NCBI RefSeq assembly: GCF_014204945.1
Contig: NZ_JACHMN010000002.1
Coordinates: 1 to 64,000, forward strand
Reading direction: 5' to 3'
Origin: Allocatelliglobosispora scoriae
GTDB taxonomy: Bacteria; Actinomycetota; Actinomycetes; Mycobacteriales; Micromonosporaceae
Length of the DNA: 64,000 nt
The notes below the pieces were generated by a model. It searched no databases, had not been told where the DNA came from, and worked only from the letters and a program-made list of their open reading frames with translations. The translations under genes and the position numbers were made by a program. Numbering within the stretch: position 1 is the stretch's first letter; the number at the start of each line of letters is the position of its first letter. Shown piece by piece: positions 1 through 8,962 of this stretch.

Positions 1-285
1 GCGGACCTCGCCGTAGTGGCGGAACCGCACCCCGTAGCCCGCGTGCCGGGCGCCGAGCAGCCGGGTCCGGTCGAGGAACTCGTCGAACCGCGCGATCGAG
101 CCGACGATCGTGTCCAGTTCGTCGGCGAACTTCTCCTGCTGCAGCACCGGATCGCTGGTGAACATGGTGCGCAGCGCCGGATCGGCGGCGAAGAGCCGGC
201 GGTAGAAGTCCTGTGCCACGACGGGCAGGTGCGGCCGCAGCGCCTCGGCACCCGAACGGACCAGCTCGACCTCCTCGGGAGTCAC
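1..285 (-). CDS. Globin-domain protein, N-terminal part (cut by window edge)
   Basis: The first 95 residues of a single-domain or flavohaemoglobin-like globin; the C-terminus lies outside the window. Visible globin landmarks are a DFYRRLF helix near residues 26-32, MFTSD near 41-45 and the F-helix pattern LLGARHAGYGV, with His81 as the probable proximal haem ligand followed by RHYGEV. Family members bind O2, NO or CO or act as NO dioxygenases; whether a reductase domain follows cannot be seen. The GTG start overlaps the stop of the upstream LuxR-family gene by 4 nt (GTGA), so the two are probably translationally coupled and co-transcribed. The globin could be a sensor or effector of that regulator, which is inference. 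Confidence 0.8.
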   Translation of the reverse strand, partial: MTPEEVELVRSGAEALRPHLPVVAQDFYRRLFAADPALRTMFTSDPVLQQEKFADELDTIVGSIARFDEFLDRTRLLGARHAGYGVRFRHYGEVR

Positions 286-2933
286 TGCCGGCCGTCCTCT
301 CGTGCTCGGGCACCGCCGCCGAGCAGCGCCGACAGCTCCCCCCGGCTGTTGACGCCGAGCTTGCCGTAGATGTTCTGCAGGTGGTTGTTGACGGTCCGGA
401 CGGAGAGGAACAACGCGGCCGCGATCTCGCGGCTGCTCCGTCCTCCGGTCACGAGCGTGGCGATCTCCCGCTCCCGCTCGCTGAGCGGCACGTGTCCGGT
501 GTCCGCGAGCAGGCCGGGGGTGCGTGCGCCCTCGCACCGCTCGACGATCGCCGCCGCCCTGGCGAGCAGCCCGGTCGCGGCCCGCTGACCGCCGTCGGCA
601 CGGTGCTGCACCGCCGCCGCGATCAGGCACTCGGCCGCGAGCAGCCGCATGCCGTACCCGTCGAGGATCTCGCCGACCGCGGCCAGTGCGGCCGGGTCCC
701 GCCGCAGCGCCGCGCGGGCGTGGGCGGCACGGGCGGACGCGAGGCCGCCGTCGACGCGCGCGGCGGCCGCGACGAGCTCCCGCCCGCAACCCTCAAGATC
801 GCCGATGCGTACGCCGTCGTGCAGCAACGCCACCGCTTCGGCGCACCGGCCCCGACGCAGGCTCTCCTGCGCGGCCGAGAGCAGGGTGTGGCGGGCGTCG
901 GCCAGCCTGCCCTGACCGGTCAGCATCCAGCCCCGGGCACGGTGCAGCTCCGCCGAGCGGGGTGCCCGTGCGATCGCCTCGTCCAGCCGTGCCGCCAGGG
1001 TGTCCTCATCGGACGGAGCGGCCTGCTGGGCGCGGGCGAGCACGAGGCCCGCCAGGGCGCTCGCCGCGGCGGCGGGCTGGCCGGTCGTCGCGGCGTGGAC
1101 TGCGGCGTCGCGGAACATCCGTTCGGCGGTGGCCACCCGCCCCCGGGCGAGCGCGGCATGGCCGTGCTGGACCGGGAACCAGGCGGCGAGGGCGTGGGAC
1201 CCGTCGCGCTGCGCCATCTCCAGTCCGCGGTCCGCGGCGTCCTCGGCCTCGGCGAGGCGCCCGGAGTGCAGCCGGGCATGGGCGATGGTGACGAGGTGCG
1301 CCGCGGGGTGGAAGTCCGTACCGCGGTCCTCGACGGTGTCGTGCAGGTCGAACGCCAGCTGGGCGTCGTCGGCGGCGGCAGCCAGCGAACCGGTCTCGGC
1401 GCGCAGCATCGCCCGGCTGCGCAGCCACATGACGCGGTGGGCCGGGTCGCCGGCGGGAGGTTCGTCGCCGAGCCGCCGCAACGCCTGGTCGGTGCCGTCG
1501 ACGGCACCGATGAGCAGCGCGTCGAGCGCGGCGACGCCGGGGTGGGCCGCCGCGCCGCAGCGGTCGGCGACCTCGTTCAGCCGGGCGCGGGCATCCTCGA
1601 CCCGGCCCAGGCCGAGCAGCAGGTTGCCGGTCCGGGCCAGTCCCAGGGCGAGCAGCTCGGCACCGGCGGTCGGCCAGGCCGCGGCGTAGGCAGCCTCGGC
1701 GTCGGCGTGCCGGCCCTGCTCGGCGAGTGCCGCGCCGAGCAGCAGGCCGGCGGCGGTGCCGGGGCCGTGCCGCAGCGCCGCTTCGGCGAGCCGCTCGGCG
1801 CGGGGCAGGTCGTGGGCGTAACGGGCCAGCCGGGCGGCGTGCACGAGCAGGGCGGGATCCGCGGTGCCGGTGGCGTCCAGCCGCCACGACGCGAGCAGCA
1901 GCGGGTCGCCGCGGCGGCGGCTGCCACGGCGTTCGACCCGCCCGATCTGGGCGAGCAGCAGCGACCGCAGCTTCAGGCGCGGCATCGTGGCCTGCAGTGC
2001 CTGGGCGTGCAGCGGGTGGGCGAGGGTGATGTCCTGGCGGCGGCCGTCGGGGCGCACCACGATGAGGCCCTGCTCCTCCAGGCCGGTCAGGGTCGCGATC
2101 TCGGTGTGCTCCAGCAGGTCGTCGACGCCCAGCGGTTCGCAGAGCGCCAGCAGTTCCAGGACCGACCGCTGCGGCGGCGACAGGCCCGCCAGCCGCTGCC
2201 GGACGAGTTCGACGACGCCGGCGCTGCCCGCCAACCGGTCGCGGAGCCGCCAGACACCGTCGACGCCGTCGAGGGTGCCGTCGGCCTGCGCGCACCAGAC
2301 GAGTTCCCGCAGATAGAGAATGTTGCCCCGGCTGGCGTCCCACAGCGCTTCGGCGGCCGCCGCGTGCACCGGCCCGCCCAGGGCCAGGTGCAGCAGCGTC
2401 TCGACCGAGTGGCGTTCCAGGGAGTCCAGCCGCAGCCGCAGTGCGCTGCCGTGCCGCCAGCGCGACTCCAGGGTGTCGGGCACCCGGGTCTCGGTGCGCT
2501 GGGTGGCGATGACGAACAGGGATCCGTCGGCGAGGAGAAAGGACAGCAGCGCCAGCGAGACGAGGTCCAGCAGGTCGATGTCGTCGATGGCGAGGACGAA
2601 CCGGCGGCCCCGGGACCGCTCCCGCAACTGCGCGCCGACCAGGGCGAAAAGGGCGTGCGGCTCGGTGAGGTCGGCGGGAACGGGCAGCAGCGGCGCGAGC
2701 ACCGACAGCGGCACCGCCGAGGCGCTGGCGGTGGCGTGCACGTGGGCGACGGGGTGGCCGAGTTCCTCGGCCGCGGCCAGGCACTCCTGCGCCAGCCTGC
2801 TCTTGCCGACGCCCGAGGCACCGGTGACGAGCACCGCTTCCAGCCTGCCGTCGCTGAGCGCGTCGGCGAAGCGTTCCAGCTCGCCGCGACGGCCGACGAA
2901 GGGCCAGTGCACCGCTGTTGTGGCCGTCGTCAC
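282..2933 (-). CDS. LuxR-family transcriptional regulator with AAA ATPase domain (LAL type)
   Basis: An 883-residue regulator of the large ATP-binding LuxR class. The N-terminus begins WPFVGRRGELERF and carries a Walker A GASGVGKS near residues 36-43 and a Walker B-like AIDDIDLLD near 105. A long helical TPR-like middle follows. The C-terminal LuxR HTH is near 815-870 (LSEREREIATLVTGGRSSREIA, VRTVNNHLQNIYGKLGV in two pieces). Family members respond to a ligand through the ATPase/TPR part and bind DNA with the HTH. The GTG start at 2933 is chosen for the GGAGG four bases upstream. The gene is divergent from the M23 peptidase and overlaps the globin gene by 4 nt. The inverted repeat at 3167-3183 is a candidate target site. 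Confidence 0.9.
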   Translation of the reverse strand: MTTATTAVHWPFVGRRGELERFADALSDGRLEAVLVTGASGVGKSRLAQECLAAAEELGHPVAHVHATASASAVPLSVLAPLLPVPADLTEPHALFALVGAQLRERSRGRRFVLAIDDIDLLDLVSLALLSFLLADGSLFVIATQRTETRVPDTLESRWRHGSALRLRLDSLERHSVETLLHLALGGPVHAAAAEALWDASRGNILYLRELVWCAQADGTLDGVDGVWRLRDRLAGSAGVVELVRQRLAGLSPPQRSVLELLALCEPLGVDDLLEHTEIATLTGLEEQGLIVVRPDGRRQDITLAHPLHAQALQATMPRLKLRSLLLAQIGRVERRGSRRRGDPLLLASWRLDATGTADPALLVHAARLARYAHDLPRAERLAEAALRHGPGTAAGLLLGAALAEQGRHADAEAAYAAAWPTAGAELLALGLARTGNLLLGLGRVEDARARLNEVADRCGAAAHPGVAALDALLIGAVDGTDQALRRLGDEPPAGDPAHRVMWLRSRAMLRAETGSLAAAADDAQLAFDLHDTVEDRGTDFHPAAHLVTIAHARLHSGRLAEAEDAADRGLEMAQRDGSHALAAWFPVQHGHAALARGRVATAERMFRDAAVHAATTGQPAAAASALAGLVLARAQQAAPSDEDTLAARLDEAIARAPRSAELHRARGWMLTGQGRLADARHTLLSAAQESLRRGRCAEAVALLHDGVRIGDLEGCGRELVAAAARVDGGLASARAAHARAALRRDPAALAAVGEILDGYGMRLLAAECLIAAAVQHRADGGQRAATGLLARAAAIVERCEGARTPGLLADTGHVPLSEREREIATLVTGGRSSREIAAALFLSVRTVNNHLQNIYGKLGVNSRGELSALLGGGARAREDGRQ

Positions 2934-3263
2934 CGTGCCTCCGGGAGTCGCCGCGAGCCGGATGCCCGGACGGGACAAGATCGCGTTCGCGCAGTCTCGC
3001 ATGCCCGCCGACCTGTGCGGAAGCGGCGGCCCGTCCCCCACCGGAAGCGCCGGCGCAGGTCGCCGGTCCGACGGCGGTCGGCAAGGCGACAGTCGGCGGG
3101 ACGGATTCCAGCACACCGCTGTGAGCTGCGCGTCTTCGCCGAAATTGAGTAACGGTCGGGCGCGGGTGAGCAATCGTTGCTCAGGTGCCGCCGCAGCGGC
3201 GCTGGTTACCTCTGTGGTGCGGCGGCCGACCGGTCGCCCCGCACGACAACGAAGGAACCTACC
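2934..3263. other. Divergent intergenic region, no gene
   Basis: This 330-bp gap lies between the LuxR-family gene and the peptidase gene. Reading frames crossing it are continuations of shadow frames. It contains a 17-bp inverted repeat (3167-3183) and TTGAGTAACGG at 3145-3155, an 11-mer that recurs at 31775-31785. No convincing -35/-10 pair was found for the peptidase; its ribosome site GAAGGA is at 3251-3256. Confidence 0.5.
3167..3183. promoter_or_regulatory. Inverted-repeat operator TGAGCAA-tcg-TTGCTCA
   Basis: Perfect 7-bp arms with a 3-bp centre, about 80 bp upstream of the peptidase start. Its core GCAATCGTTGC (3170-3180) matches GCAATCATTGC at 5250-5260, in front of the SARP gene, at all but the central purine. 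Two such matches in adjacent intergenic regions suggest one regulator; the divergently encoded LuxR-family protein is the nearest candidate. Confidence 0.5.
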
Positions 3264-5225
3264 GTGGACCGTCGCACACTCCTCCTGATGACCGCCGCCG
3301 CCGTCCCCGCCGTCATCCTCGGCTCCGGGCGTGCCGCGCTGGCCGGTCCGGGCCTCCCGCCGCTGAGCATCGGAGTCGAACCGCTGGAGGACGGCGAGGC
3401 GGCATACGCGCTGCTCGCCCCCACCGTCGCCGGCGGCCCGGAGCAGGCGAAGGTGGTGCTGCGGCTCGCGCTCACCAACACCGGCACCACCGACCTGACC
3501 GTCCAGAACATCGTCTTCGTCTTCCCCGGCCACTCCCAGGTCGTCATGCAGGGCGTCAACCTGCTCATGGAGGTCAAGGACGACAACGGCGTCAGCGACA
3601 ACGGGGTCCTCGTACCCGGCCAGCAGAAGTTCTGGTCCAACGGCACGGTGGAGATCTTCGAGGGCGTCACGATCAAGAACCAGGTCTACCTGCCGGTTCC
3701 GACCCCGGTCGCGGTGGTCGTGCAGGTCTACGTCACCGGTTACGCCGACCCGGTGCAGGTCGCGCTGCCGCTGGTTCCCTACGAGGTCTCGCACCGGCTG
3801 CCGCTGCACGCCACCGACATGCGTCCCGGCGAGATGGTGACCGCCGTCGGCGACCACTGGGCCAACGGCGGCGTGCGCGGCGACCAGATCTACGCCCACG
3901 ACATCGGCGTGGTCGCCTGGGACGGCGCGATCTGGAACGGGCTGCTCCCCGGCACCAACGGCACCGAGGTCGAGCACTACCGCTGCTGGGGCCTGCCGAT
4001 CCACGCGGTCGCGGCGGGCAAGGCGGTCATCGTGATCGACGGCACGCCGGACAATCTGAAGCCGGGCGCGTTCCCCAAGCCGACCCCGAAGCAGGTCGGC
4101 GGCAACCAGGTCTGGCTGCAGCACCCCGACGGCACCATGACCTGGTACACGCACATGCAGCAGGGCAGCGTCACCGTCGCGAAGGGCGACACCGTGGAGG
4201 CGGGTCAGGTCCTGGGCCTGCTCGGCACCTCGGGCAACTCCTCCGCGCCGCACATCCACATCGAGGTCCGCAAGGCCAGCAACGGCGACTCGCCGCTGCG
4301 GCCCTACCAGATCGCCGACGCGTGGATGATCGACCAGGCCGCCAACAGCCCGTTCAACCCCGACTCGCCGCTGTGGGTCCCGGCGAACGGCCGCGCCGTC
4401 CCCAACAGCACCATGATCATCTGGCCGGAGGCCTCCCGGCCCGCCTGGTACCCGCCGAACAAGGACGAGATCGTCCAGTACGCCATCCCCGCCGCGAGCT
4501 ACCAGGTCGTCACCGACCGGCTCGTCAAGGCCGGCTACCGTCCGGTGTGGATCGACGCACACGAGCAGGACGGCTCGGTCTTCTTCAACGTGATCTTCCA
4601 TCCGGCCGACGGGGTCTCCTGGACCGCCGGGCACGGCATGACCTCCGCGCAGTACCAGTCGGCGCACGACGCGGCGGGCAAGAGCGGCCACCGGCTCATC
4701 AACGTCACCAGCTACCTCCAGGGCGGCACGGTCCGCTACGCGGCGGTCTTCGCCAAGCTGGCCGGCCCCACCATGGCCGCCTACCACGGGCTCGACGGCA
4801 CCGCACACACCGCGCAGTTCAACGCGCTCGCCGCGGCCGGCTACCACCCGGTCAACATCTCGATCGTCTCCCCCGACGGCAATCCGCAGTTCACGGCCTT
4901 CTATCACAAGGAGGACGTCGGCGGCTTCATCGCCAACTCGTTCACCACGGCGGCCGACTACCAGACCGCCTGGACCGCCAACAGCAAGGCCGGCCTGCAC
5001 CTGACCTATCTCAGCGCCTGCCAGCACGGCGGCGGTTTCCGGCTCTCGGCGATCTGGCAGAAGACCGCTCCCGGCAAGGGCGGCACCGTGGGCAAGCACG
5101 GGATCAGCGGCGCACAGCTCGGCACCGAACTGGATGCCCGGCAGAAGGCCGGCCTGCTCACCCGGGCCGTCGCCGGCTGGACCGATGGCAAGTCGGTGAG
5201 CTTCGGCGCGGCCTGGCGCGGCTGA
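3264..5225 (+). CDS. Exported M23-family metallopeptidase with C-terminal tandem repeats
   Basis: A 653-residue exported protein. The N-terminus DRRTLLLMTAAAVPA resembles a twin-arginine signal ending near ALA-GPG. Residues about 205-340 fit an M23 (LytM-like) peptidase: HDIGVVAWD supplies the first His/Asp pair and PHIHIE near 330 the HxH. Family members cleave peptidoglycan cross-bridges. Residues about 392-650 hold five units of roughly 35-45 residues with recurring YQ..., AGY and aromatic FFNVIFHP/FTAFYHK patterns. These match the bacterial tandem repeat (BTRD1-type) found in polyglycine hydrolases and secreted beta-lactamase-like proteins. The GTG start follows GAAGGA by 7 nt. The gene lies between the divergent LuxR-family gene and the SARP gene, each with a related operator. 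Confidence 0.82.
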   Translation: MDRRTLLLMTAAAVPAVILGSGRAALAGPGLPPLSIGVEPLEDGEAAYALLAPTVAGGPEQAKVVLRLALTNTGTTDLTVQNIVFVFPGHSQVVMQGVNLLMEVKDDNGVSDNGVLVPGQQKFWSNGTVEIFEGVTIKNQVYLPVPTPVAVVVQVYVTGYADPVQVALPLVPYEVSHRLPLHATDMRPGEMVTAVGDHWANGGVRGDQIYAHDIGVVAWDGAIWNGLLPGTNGTEVEHYRCWGLPIHAVAAGKAVIVIDGTPDNLKPGAFPKPTPKQVGGNQVWLQHPDGTMTWYTHMQQGSVTVAKGDTVEAGQVLGLLGTSGNSSAPHIHIEVRKASNGDSPLRPYQIADAWMIDQAANSPFNPDSPLWVPANGRAVPNSTMIIWPEASRPAWYPPNKDEIVQYAIPAASYQVVTDRLVKAGYRPVWIDAHEQDGSVFFNVIFHPADGVSWTAGHGMTSAQYQSAHDAAGKSGHRLINVTSYLQGGTVRYAAVFAKLAGPTMAAYHGLDGTAHTAQFNALAAAGYHPVNISIVSPDGNPQFTAFYHKEDVGGFIANSFTTAADYQTAWTANSKAGLHLTYLSACQHGGGFRLSAIWQKTAPGKGGTVGKHGISGAQLGTELDARQKAGLLTRAVAGWTDGKSVSFGAAWRG

Positions 5226-5234
5226 CGGTCCACA

Positions 5235-5250
5235 CCCGCCGAGCGGCGGG
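5235..5250 (+). terminator. Short GC hairpin after the peptidase gene
   Basis: CCCGCC-gagc-GGCGGG, a 6-bp stem with a 4-nt loop starting 10 nt after the stop codon. It touches the operator at 5250-5260. It is weak by length and has no T-run, so it is a possible terminator only. Confidence 0.35.
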
Positions 5251-5285
5251 CAATCATTGCTGCATCGAGCGAGATGAATTAGATT
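5250..5285 (+). promoter_or_regulatory. Promoter and operator of the SARP gene
   Basis: TTGCTG at 5257-5262 and TAGATT at 5280-5285, spaced by 17 bp, make a good sigma-70-type promoter. The inferred transcript start is about 5 nt before the ATG. The operator GCAATCATTGC (5250-5260) overlaps the -35 box, so binding there would most simply repress. Confidence 0.6.
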
Positions 5286-5296
5286 CCTCGTCGGAC

Positions 5297-8107
5297 ATGG
5301 CTGACGTGCGGATCCAGATACTAGGCCCGGCCAGCGCCTGGCGTGGCGGTGAACTGCTCGGCCTCGGTCCGGCCGGCCAGCGCGCCACGCTCGGGCTGCT
5401 GGCCCTCGCCTGCGGGCGAGCAGTGAGCCGCGACGAGCTCGCGTCCGGGCTGTGGCCCGATCGGCCACCGCCGCCGAGCGCGGCGAACGTGATCCAGACC
5501 TACGTGAAGCGCCTGCGGCGGCTGCTCGAACCGGAGCGGCCGCCGCGCACGCCGGGCACGCTGCTCTGCGCCGTCGGCGACGGGTACGCCCTGCGCCTGC
5601 CGACCGACGCGGTCGACATCCAGCAGTTCCGGTACGAGCTGGCGGCAGCGGCGACGGCGCAGCGGAACGGCCAGCTCGACCGCGCCGCCGACCTGCTCGG
5701 CACGGCGCTGAGCCGATGGCACGGTCCGCCGCTCGCCGACCTCCCGGCCCTGCGCGCACACCCGAAGGTCGCCGCTCTCGCCGACGAGCGGCAGGCGGCG
5801 CTGGCCCGCTACGGCGAGGTCATGCTCCACTCCGGACGGCCCGCCGACGGCGTCGCCGCGCTGGAGGAGGCGGCCGCGGCGCAGCCGTTGAACGAGGCCT
5901 GGCAGGCACAGCTGATCAGGGCCTACCAGGCGACCGGGCAGCGCAGCCGGGCCTTCGCGTCCTATCACGACACCCGGCGCCGCCTCGCCGACGACCTCGG
6001 CGTCGATCCCGGGCCGGAGCTGTCGGAGGCGCACGCCGTCCTCCTGCGCGCCGACAGCGTCCCCACCGTCCCGGCGCAGCTCCCGACGGCCACCCGAGCC
6101 TTCGCCGGGCGGGTTCGCGAGCTGGCGCTCCTCGACGATCTGCTGCGCGGTCCGCGTACACCCGGCGTGGTGGTGGTTTCGGGCGCTCCCGGAGTCGGCA
6201 AGACGGCGCTGGCGGTGCGCTGGGCCCACCGGATCGCGCCCCGGTTCACCGACGGCCAGCTCTACGTGAGCCTGCGCGGCTTCGACCCCGGCGGCGCCGC
6301 GACCGAGCCGGGCGACGCCATCCGGTCGCTGCTGGCGGCCCTCGGCGTGCCGACGGAACGGGTACCCGCCACCACCGACGGCAGGGTGTCGCTCTATCGC
6401 AGCCTGCTCGTCGGCCGCCGGATGCTGATCGTTCTGGACAACGCCCGCGATGTGGCGCAGGTTCGGCCGCTGCTGCCGGGCGAACCCGGCTGCCTGGTGC
6501 TCGTCACCGCCCGACACCACCTGGTCGGCCTGATCGCCGCGGAGGGCGCCCACCCGTTCCCGCTCGCGCCGCTGCGCCCCGACGATGCCCGGGACCTGCT
6601 CGCGCGGCGGGTCGGCCCCGCCCGGATCGCCGCCGAACCCGCGGCGCTCGCCGAGATCATCACCCGGTGCGCGGGGCTGCCGCTCGCCCTCGTCATCATC
6701 GCCGCCCGCGCGGCCCTGCACGAGCACCTTCCGCTCGCGGTCCTCGCCGACGAGCTCCGCCGCAGCGGCGACCGGCTCGACACGCTCGCCACCGGCGATC
6801 CCGAGACCGACCCGCGCGCGGTCTTCTCCTGGTCCTACCACGCGCTCACGGCCTCGGCCGCACGCCTGTTCCGGCTGCTCGGACTGCACGCCGGGCCGGA
6901 CATCTCGGCCCCGGCCGCCGCGAGCCTCGCCGCACTCACCGCCGCGCGGGCCAGGACCCTGCTGGCCGAACTCGTCCGGGCCGGGCTCGCCACCGAACAC
7001 ACCACCGGCCGGTACGCCATGCACGACCTGCTGCGCGTCTACGCCGCCGAGTGCGCGGCGCGGTTCGAGCCGACCCGGGCGCGCCGGGCCGCCACCGTGC
7101 GGATGCTGGACCACTACCTGCATTCGGCGGCCGCGGCCGATCTGAGGGCTCAGCTCTCCGAGGACCCGTTCGCTCCGCCGCCGCCCGCATCCGGTGCCGT
7201 TCCGGAGCCCGCCGACGACGCGGCCGCGGCGATGGAGTGGCTCGCCGCCGAGCGGGCCGTGCTCGTCGCCGCCGTCGAACGCGCCGCATCCGCCTCGCCG
7301 CGGCACGCGTGGCAGCTCGCCAGGTCCGTGGCGAAGTACCTCGACGTGCGCGGACACTGGGACGATCTGGCGTCGACCCAGCTCACCGCCGTGGCCGCGG
7401 CCCGGCACGACCGCGACCCGCGTGCCGAGGCGCACGCGCACCGGCTGCTCGCCAGGGCGTACACCCGCCTGCGCCGCGTCGACGACGCGGACCGCGAGCT
7501 GCTCCACGCCCTGGAGCTCTACCGCGCGGCGGGTGACCGGATCGGGCAGGGCCACACCCGCCTCAGCCTCTCCCTGCTCCGGGAGCGGCAGGGCCGGCAC
7601 CGCGAGGCGCTGGACCACGCCGCGCTGAGCCTGGTGTCCTTTCAGGACGCCGGTGACGAGCACGGCATCGCCCGGGCCCTCAACGCCGTCGGCTGGTACT
7701 GCGCTCTCACCGGCGACCACGCCGCCGCACTGCGGCACTGCCGGCGGGCGCTCGCCCTGCTCTCGGGTTTCGGTGACCGGTCCGGCCAGGCCTCGACCCT
7801 CGACAGCATCGGCTACGCACACCACCACCTCGGCCGGCGTCCCCAGGCCGTCGCCGCATTCCGCCAGGCGCTCTCGCTCTACCGGGACCTCGGCGACCGC
7901 CACCTCGAGGCGTTCGTGCTGATCCACCTCGGCGACAGCCACGCCGCCGGCGGGTACGCCGCCGCCGCCCGCGCCGCCTGGGGCCAGGCGCTCGACACCC
8001 TGGCCCGGCTCGACCCGCTCGAAGCCGAGCGGGTCCGGACCAGGCTCGCGGGCGCACCCGGCGGCGCAGCCCGGCCGGTGAGCGGCGCGCCCCCGCCGGA
8101 GAAGTGA
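5297..8107 (+). CDS. SARP/AfsR-family transcriptional activator
   Basis: A 936-residue regulator in the AfsR layout. The N-terminal OmpR-type winged helix is at about residues 5-95 (LGPAGQRATLGLLALACG, then NVIQTYVKRLRRLLEP). The bacterial transcriptional activator domain is at about 100-250. The NB-ARC ATPase has Walker A SGAPGVGKTAL near 295 and MLIVLDNARDVAQV near 375. C-terminal TPRs run from about 640 to the end. SARPs activate antibiotic or other specialised genes by binding direct repeats of 11-bp period; such repeats sit just after this gene (8107-8138). The ATG at 5297 has almost no leader given the promoter at 5257-5285. A secreted-protein gene follows in the same orientation. Confidence 0.92.
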   Translation: MADVRIQILGPASAWRGGELLGLGPAGQRATLGLLALACGRAVSRDELASGLWPDRPPPPSAANVIQTYVKRLRRLLEPERPPRTPGTLLCAVGDGYALRLPTDAVDIQQFRYELAAAATAQRNGQLDRAADLLGTALSRWHGPPLADLPALRAHPKVAALADERQAALARYGEVMLHSGRPADGVAALEEAAAAQPLNEAWQAQLIRAYQATGQRSRAFASYHDTRRRLADDLGVDPGPELSEAHAVLLRADSVPTVPAQLPTATRAFAGRVRELALLDDLLRGPRTPGVVVVSGAPGVGKTALAVRWAHRIAPRFTDGQLYVSLRGFDPGGAATEPGDAIRSLLAALGVPTERVPATTDGRVSLYRSLLVGRRMLIVLDNARDVAQVRPLLPGEPGCLVLVTARHHLVGLIAAEGAHPFPLAPLRPDDARDLLARRVGPARIAAEPAALAEIITRCAGLPLALVIIAARAALHEHLPLAVLADELRRSGDRLDTLATGDPETDPRAVFSWSYHALTASAARLFRLLGLHAGPDISAPAAASLAALTAARARTLLAELVRAGLATEHTTGRYAMHDLLRVYAAECAARFEPTRARRAATVRMLDHYLHSAAAADLRAQLSEDPFAPPPPASGAVPEPADDAAAAMEWLAAERAVLVAAVERAASASPRHAWQLARSVAKYLDVRGHWDDLASTQLTAVAAARHDRDPRAEAHAHRLLARAYTRLRRVDDADRELLHALELYRAAGDRIGQGHTRLSLSLLRERQGRHREALDHAALSLVSFQDAGDEHGIARALNAVGWYCALTGDHAAALRHCRRALALLSGFGDRSGQASTLDSIGYAHHHLGRRPQAVAAFRQALSLYRDLGDRHLEAFVLIHLGDSHAAGGYAAAARAAWGQALDTLARLDPLEAERVRTRLAGAPGGAARPVSGAPPPEK

Positions 8108-8138
8108 CCGCATCGCGGTCCAGTCGCCGTCCAGTCGC
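8107..8138 (+). promoter_or_regulatory. Direct repeats of 11-bp period, candidate SARP operator
   Basis: GTCCAGTCGC occurs at 8118-8127 and again at 8129-8138, exactly 11 bp apart. A degenerate copy sharing TCGC lies one more period upstream (8107-8116). Repeats in phase with the helix are the known layout of SARP binding sites. They lie between the SARP stop codon and the small exported-protein gene, about 95 bp before its start. Confidence 0.55.
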
Positions 8139-8231
8139 GATTGCCAGGCTGTTGGCTTCACCGCAGCGCCCCGCGATCCGCTCCCGTCGAAACGCGGTGG
8201 CGCATGCATCCGTCCGCAGAGGAGACGATCA

Positions 8232-8741
8232 ATGCACGCATTCTCACGGCGCGGCGCAGCACGGGCGCTGCTCCTGACGCTCGTCGCGATGGCAGCACTG
8301 GTGCTGCCGACCGCGCCCGCCCAGGCGGCCTGGGGCACGCAGCTGCCCCTGACGCTGCAGATCCGGCATTACTACTCCACCGGCACCAGCGTCCAGGTCG
8401 GCTACGTCAACGGCACCGTCCAGTTCGACGACGCGGGCAACACCCTGCAGTACTCGCTGACCTTCTGCCGCCAGTCGAGCTACATCCTGCCCTACCTGAC
8501 CATCAACGTGAACTCCAGCTGGATCGGCGGTCGCAAGTACGCCACCTTCGTGACCAACCTCTACCCCAGCTACACCGGCACCTCCTCGGGTCAGCCGTGC
8601 TACTCCAGCACGGGCACCATCGCCGGCCAGTTCACCTACGCCAACTTCTGGAACGTGGAGTTCATCGCCTACGGCAGCACCTTCGACGGGCCCTCCCACG
8701 TCATCGACAGCCAGGACCGGATCTACACCAACCCGTACTGA
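8232..8741 (+). CDS. Small secreted protein of unknown function
   Basis: A 169-residue protein with a clear Sec signal peptide (FSRRGAARALLLTLVAMAAL..., cleavage near AQA-AWG). The mature part of about 135 residues is rich in Tyr, Thr, Ser and Asn and predicted mostly beta. It has only two Cys, which could form a disulfide. GGAGA lies before the ATG. I do not recognise the family. It is the first gene downstream of the SARP gene and of the 11-bp-period repeats, so it may be a SARP target. A strong hairpin follows the stop. Confidence 0.75.
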   Translation: MHAFSRRGAARALLLTLVAMAALVLPTAPAQAAWGTQLPLTLQIRHYYSTGTSVQVGYVNGTVQFDDAGNTLQYSLTFCRQSSYILPYLTINVNSSWIGGRKYATFVTNLYPSYTGTSSGQPCYSSTGTIAGQFTYANFWNVEFIAYGSTFDGPSHVIDSQDRIYTNPY

Positions 8742-8747
8742 GCGGGC

Positions 8748-8778
8748 CGGGCGGGGTCCGGCCAGCGGACCCCGCCCG
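8748..8778 (+). terminator. Strong GC hairpin terminator
   Basis: A perfect 13-bp stem (8748-8760 with 8766-8778) and a 5-nt loop, 7 nt after the stop of the secreted-protein gene. No T-tract follows. Confidence 0.75.
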
Positions 8779-8962
8779 CAGGACCGCGCACTCCTCCGCC
8801 CGCGCCGGGTGACGGGCAGCAGGCCGCGCCGCGAAGACTGGTGCCGGTTTCTGACTATTCGGTGGGACTGGTACGCCTTGCCGGTCGTCGTCAACGCGCA
8901 CCGAGTATGGAAAGCTCTCCGCCCGGAGATCCAGATGGGGTCTGCGTGCACGGAGGTTTTAC

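Noticed and set aside
213-3152. A 979-codon plus-strand frame at the left end
   Set aside because: It is antisense to the LuxR ATPase gene, with no start signal and no recognisable domain.
282-5759. An 1825-codon minus-strand frame spanning the LuxR gene, the peptidase and part of the SARP
   Set aside because: Only the part below 2933 has domains and a ribosome site. The rest is antisense to the peptidase and SARP genes and reads as GC-skewed low-complexity sequence.
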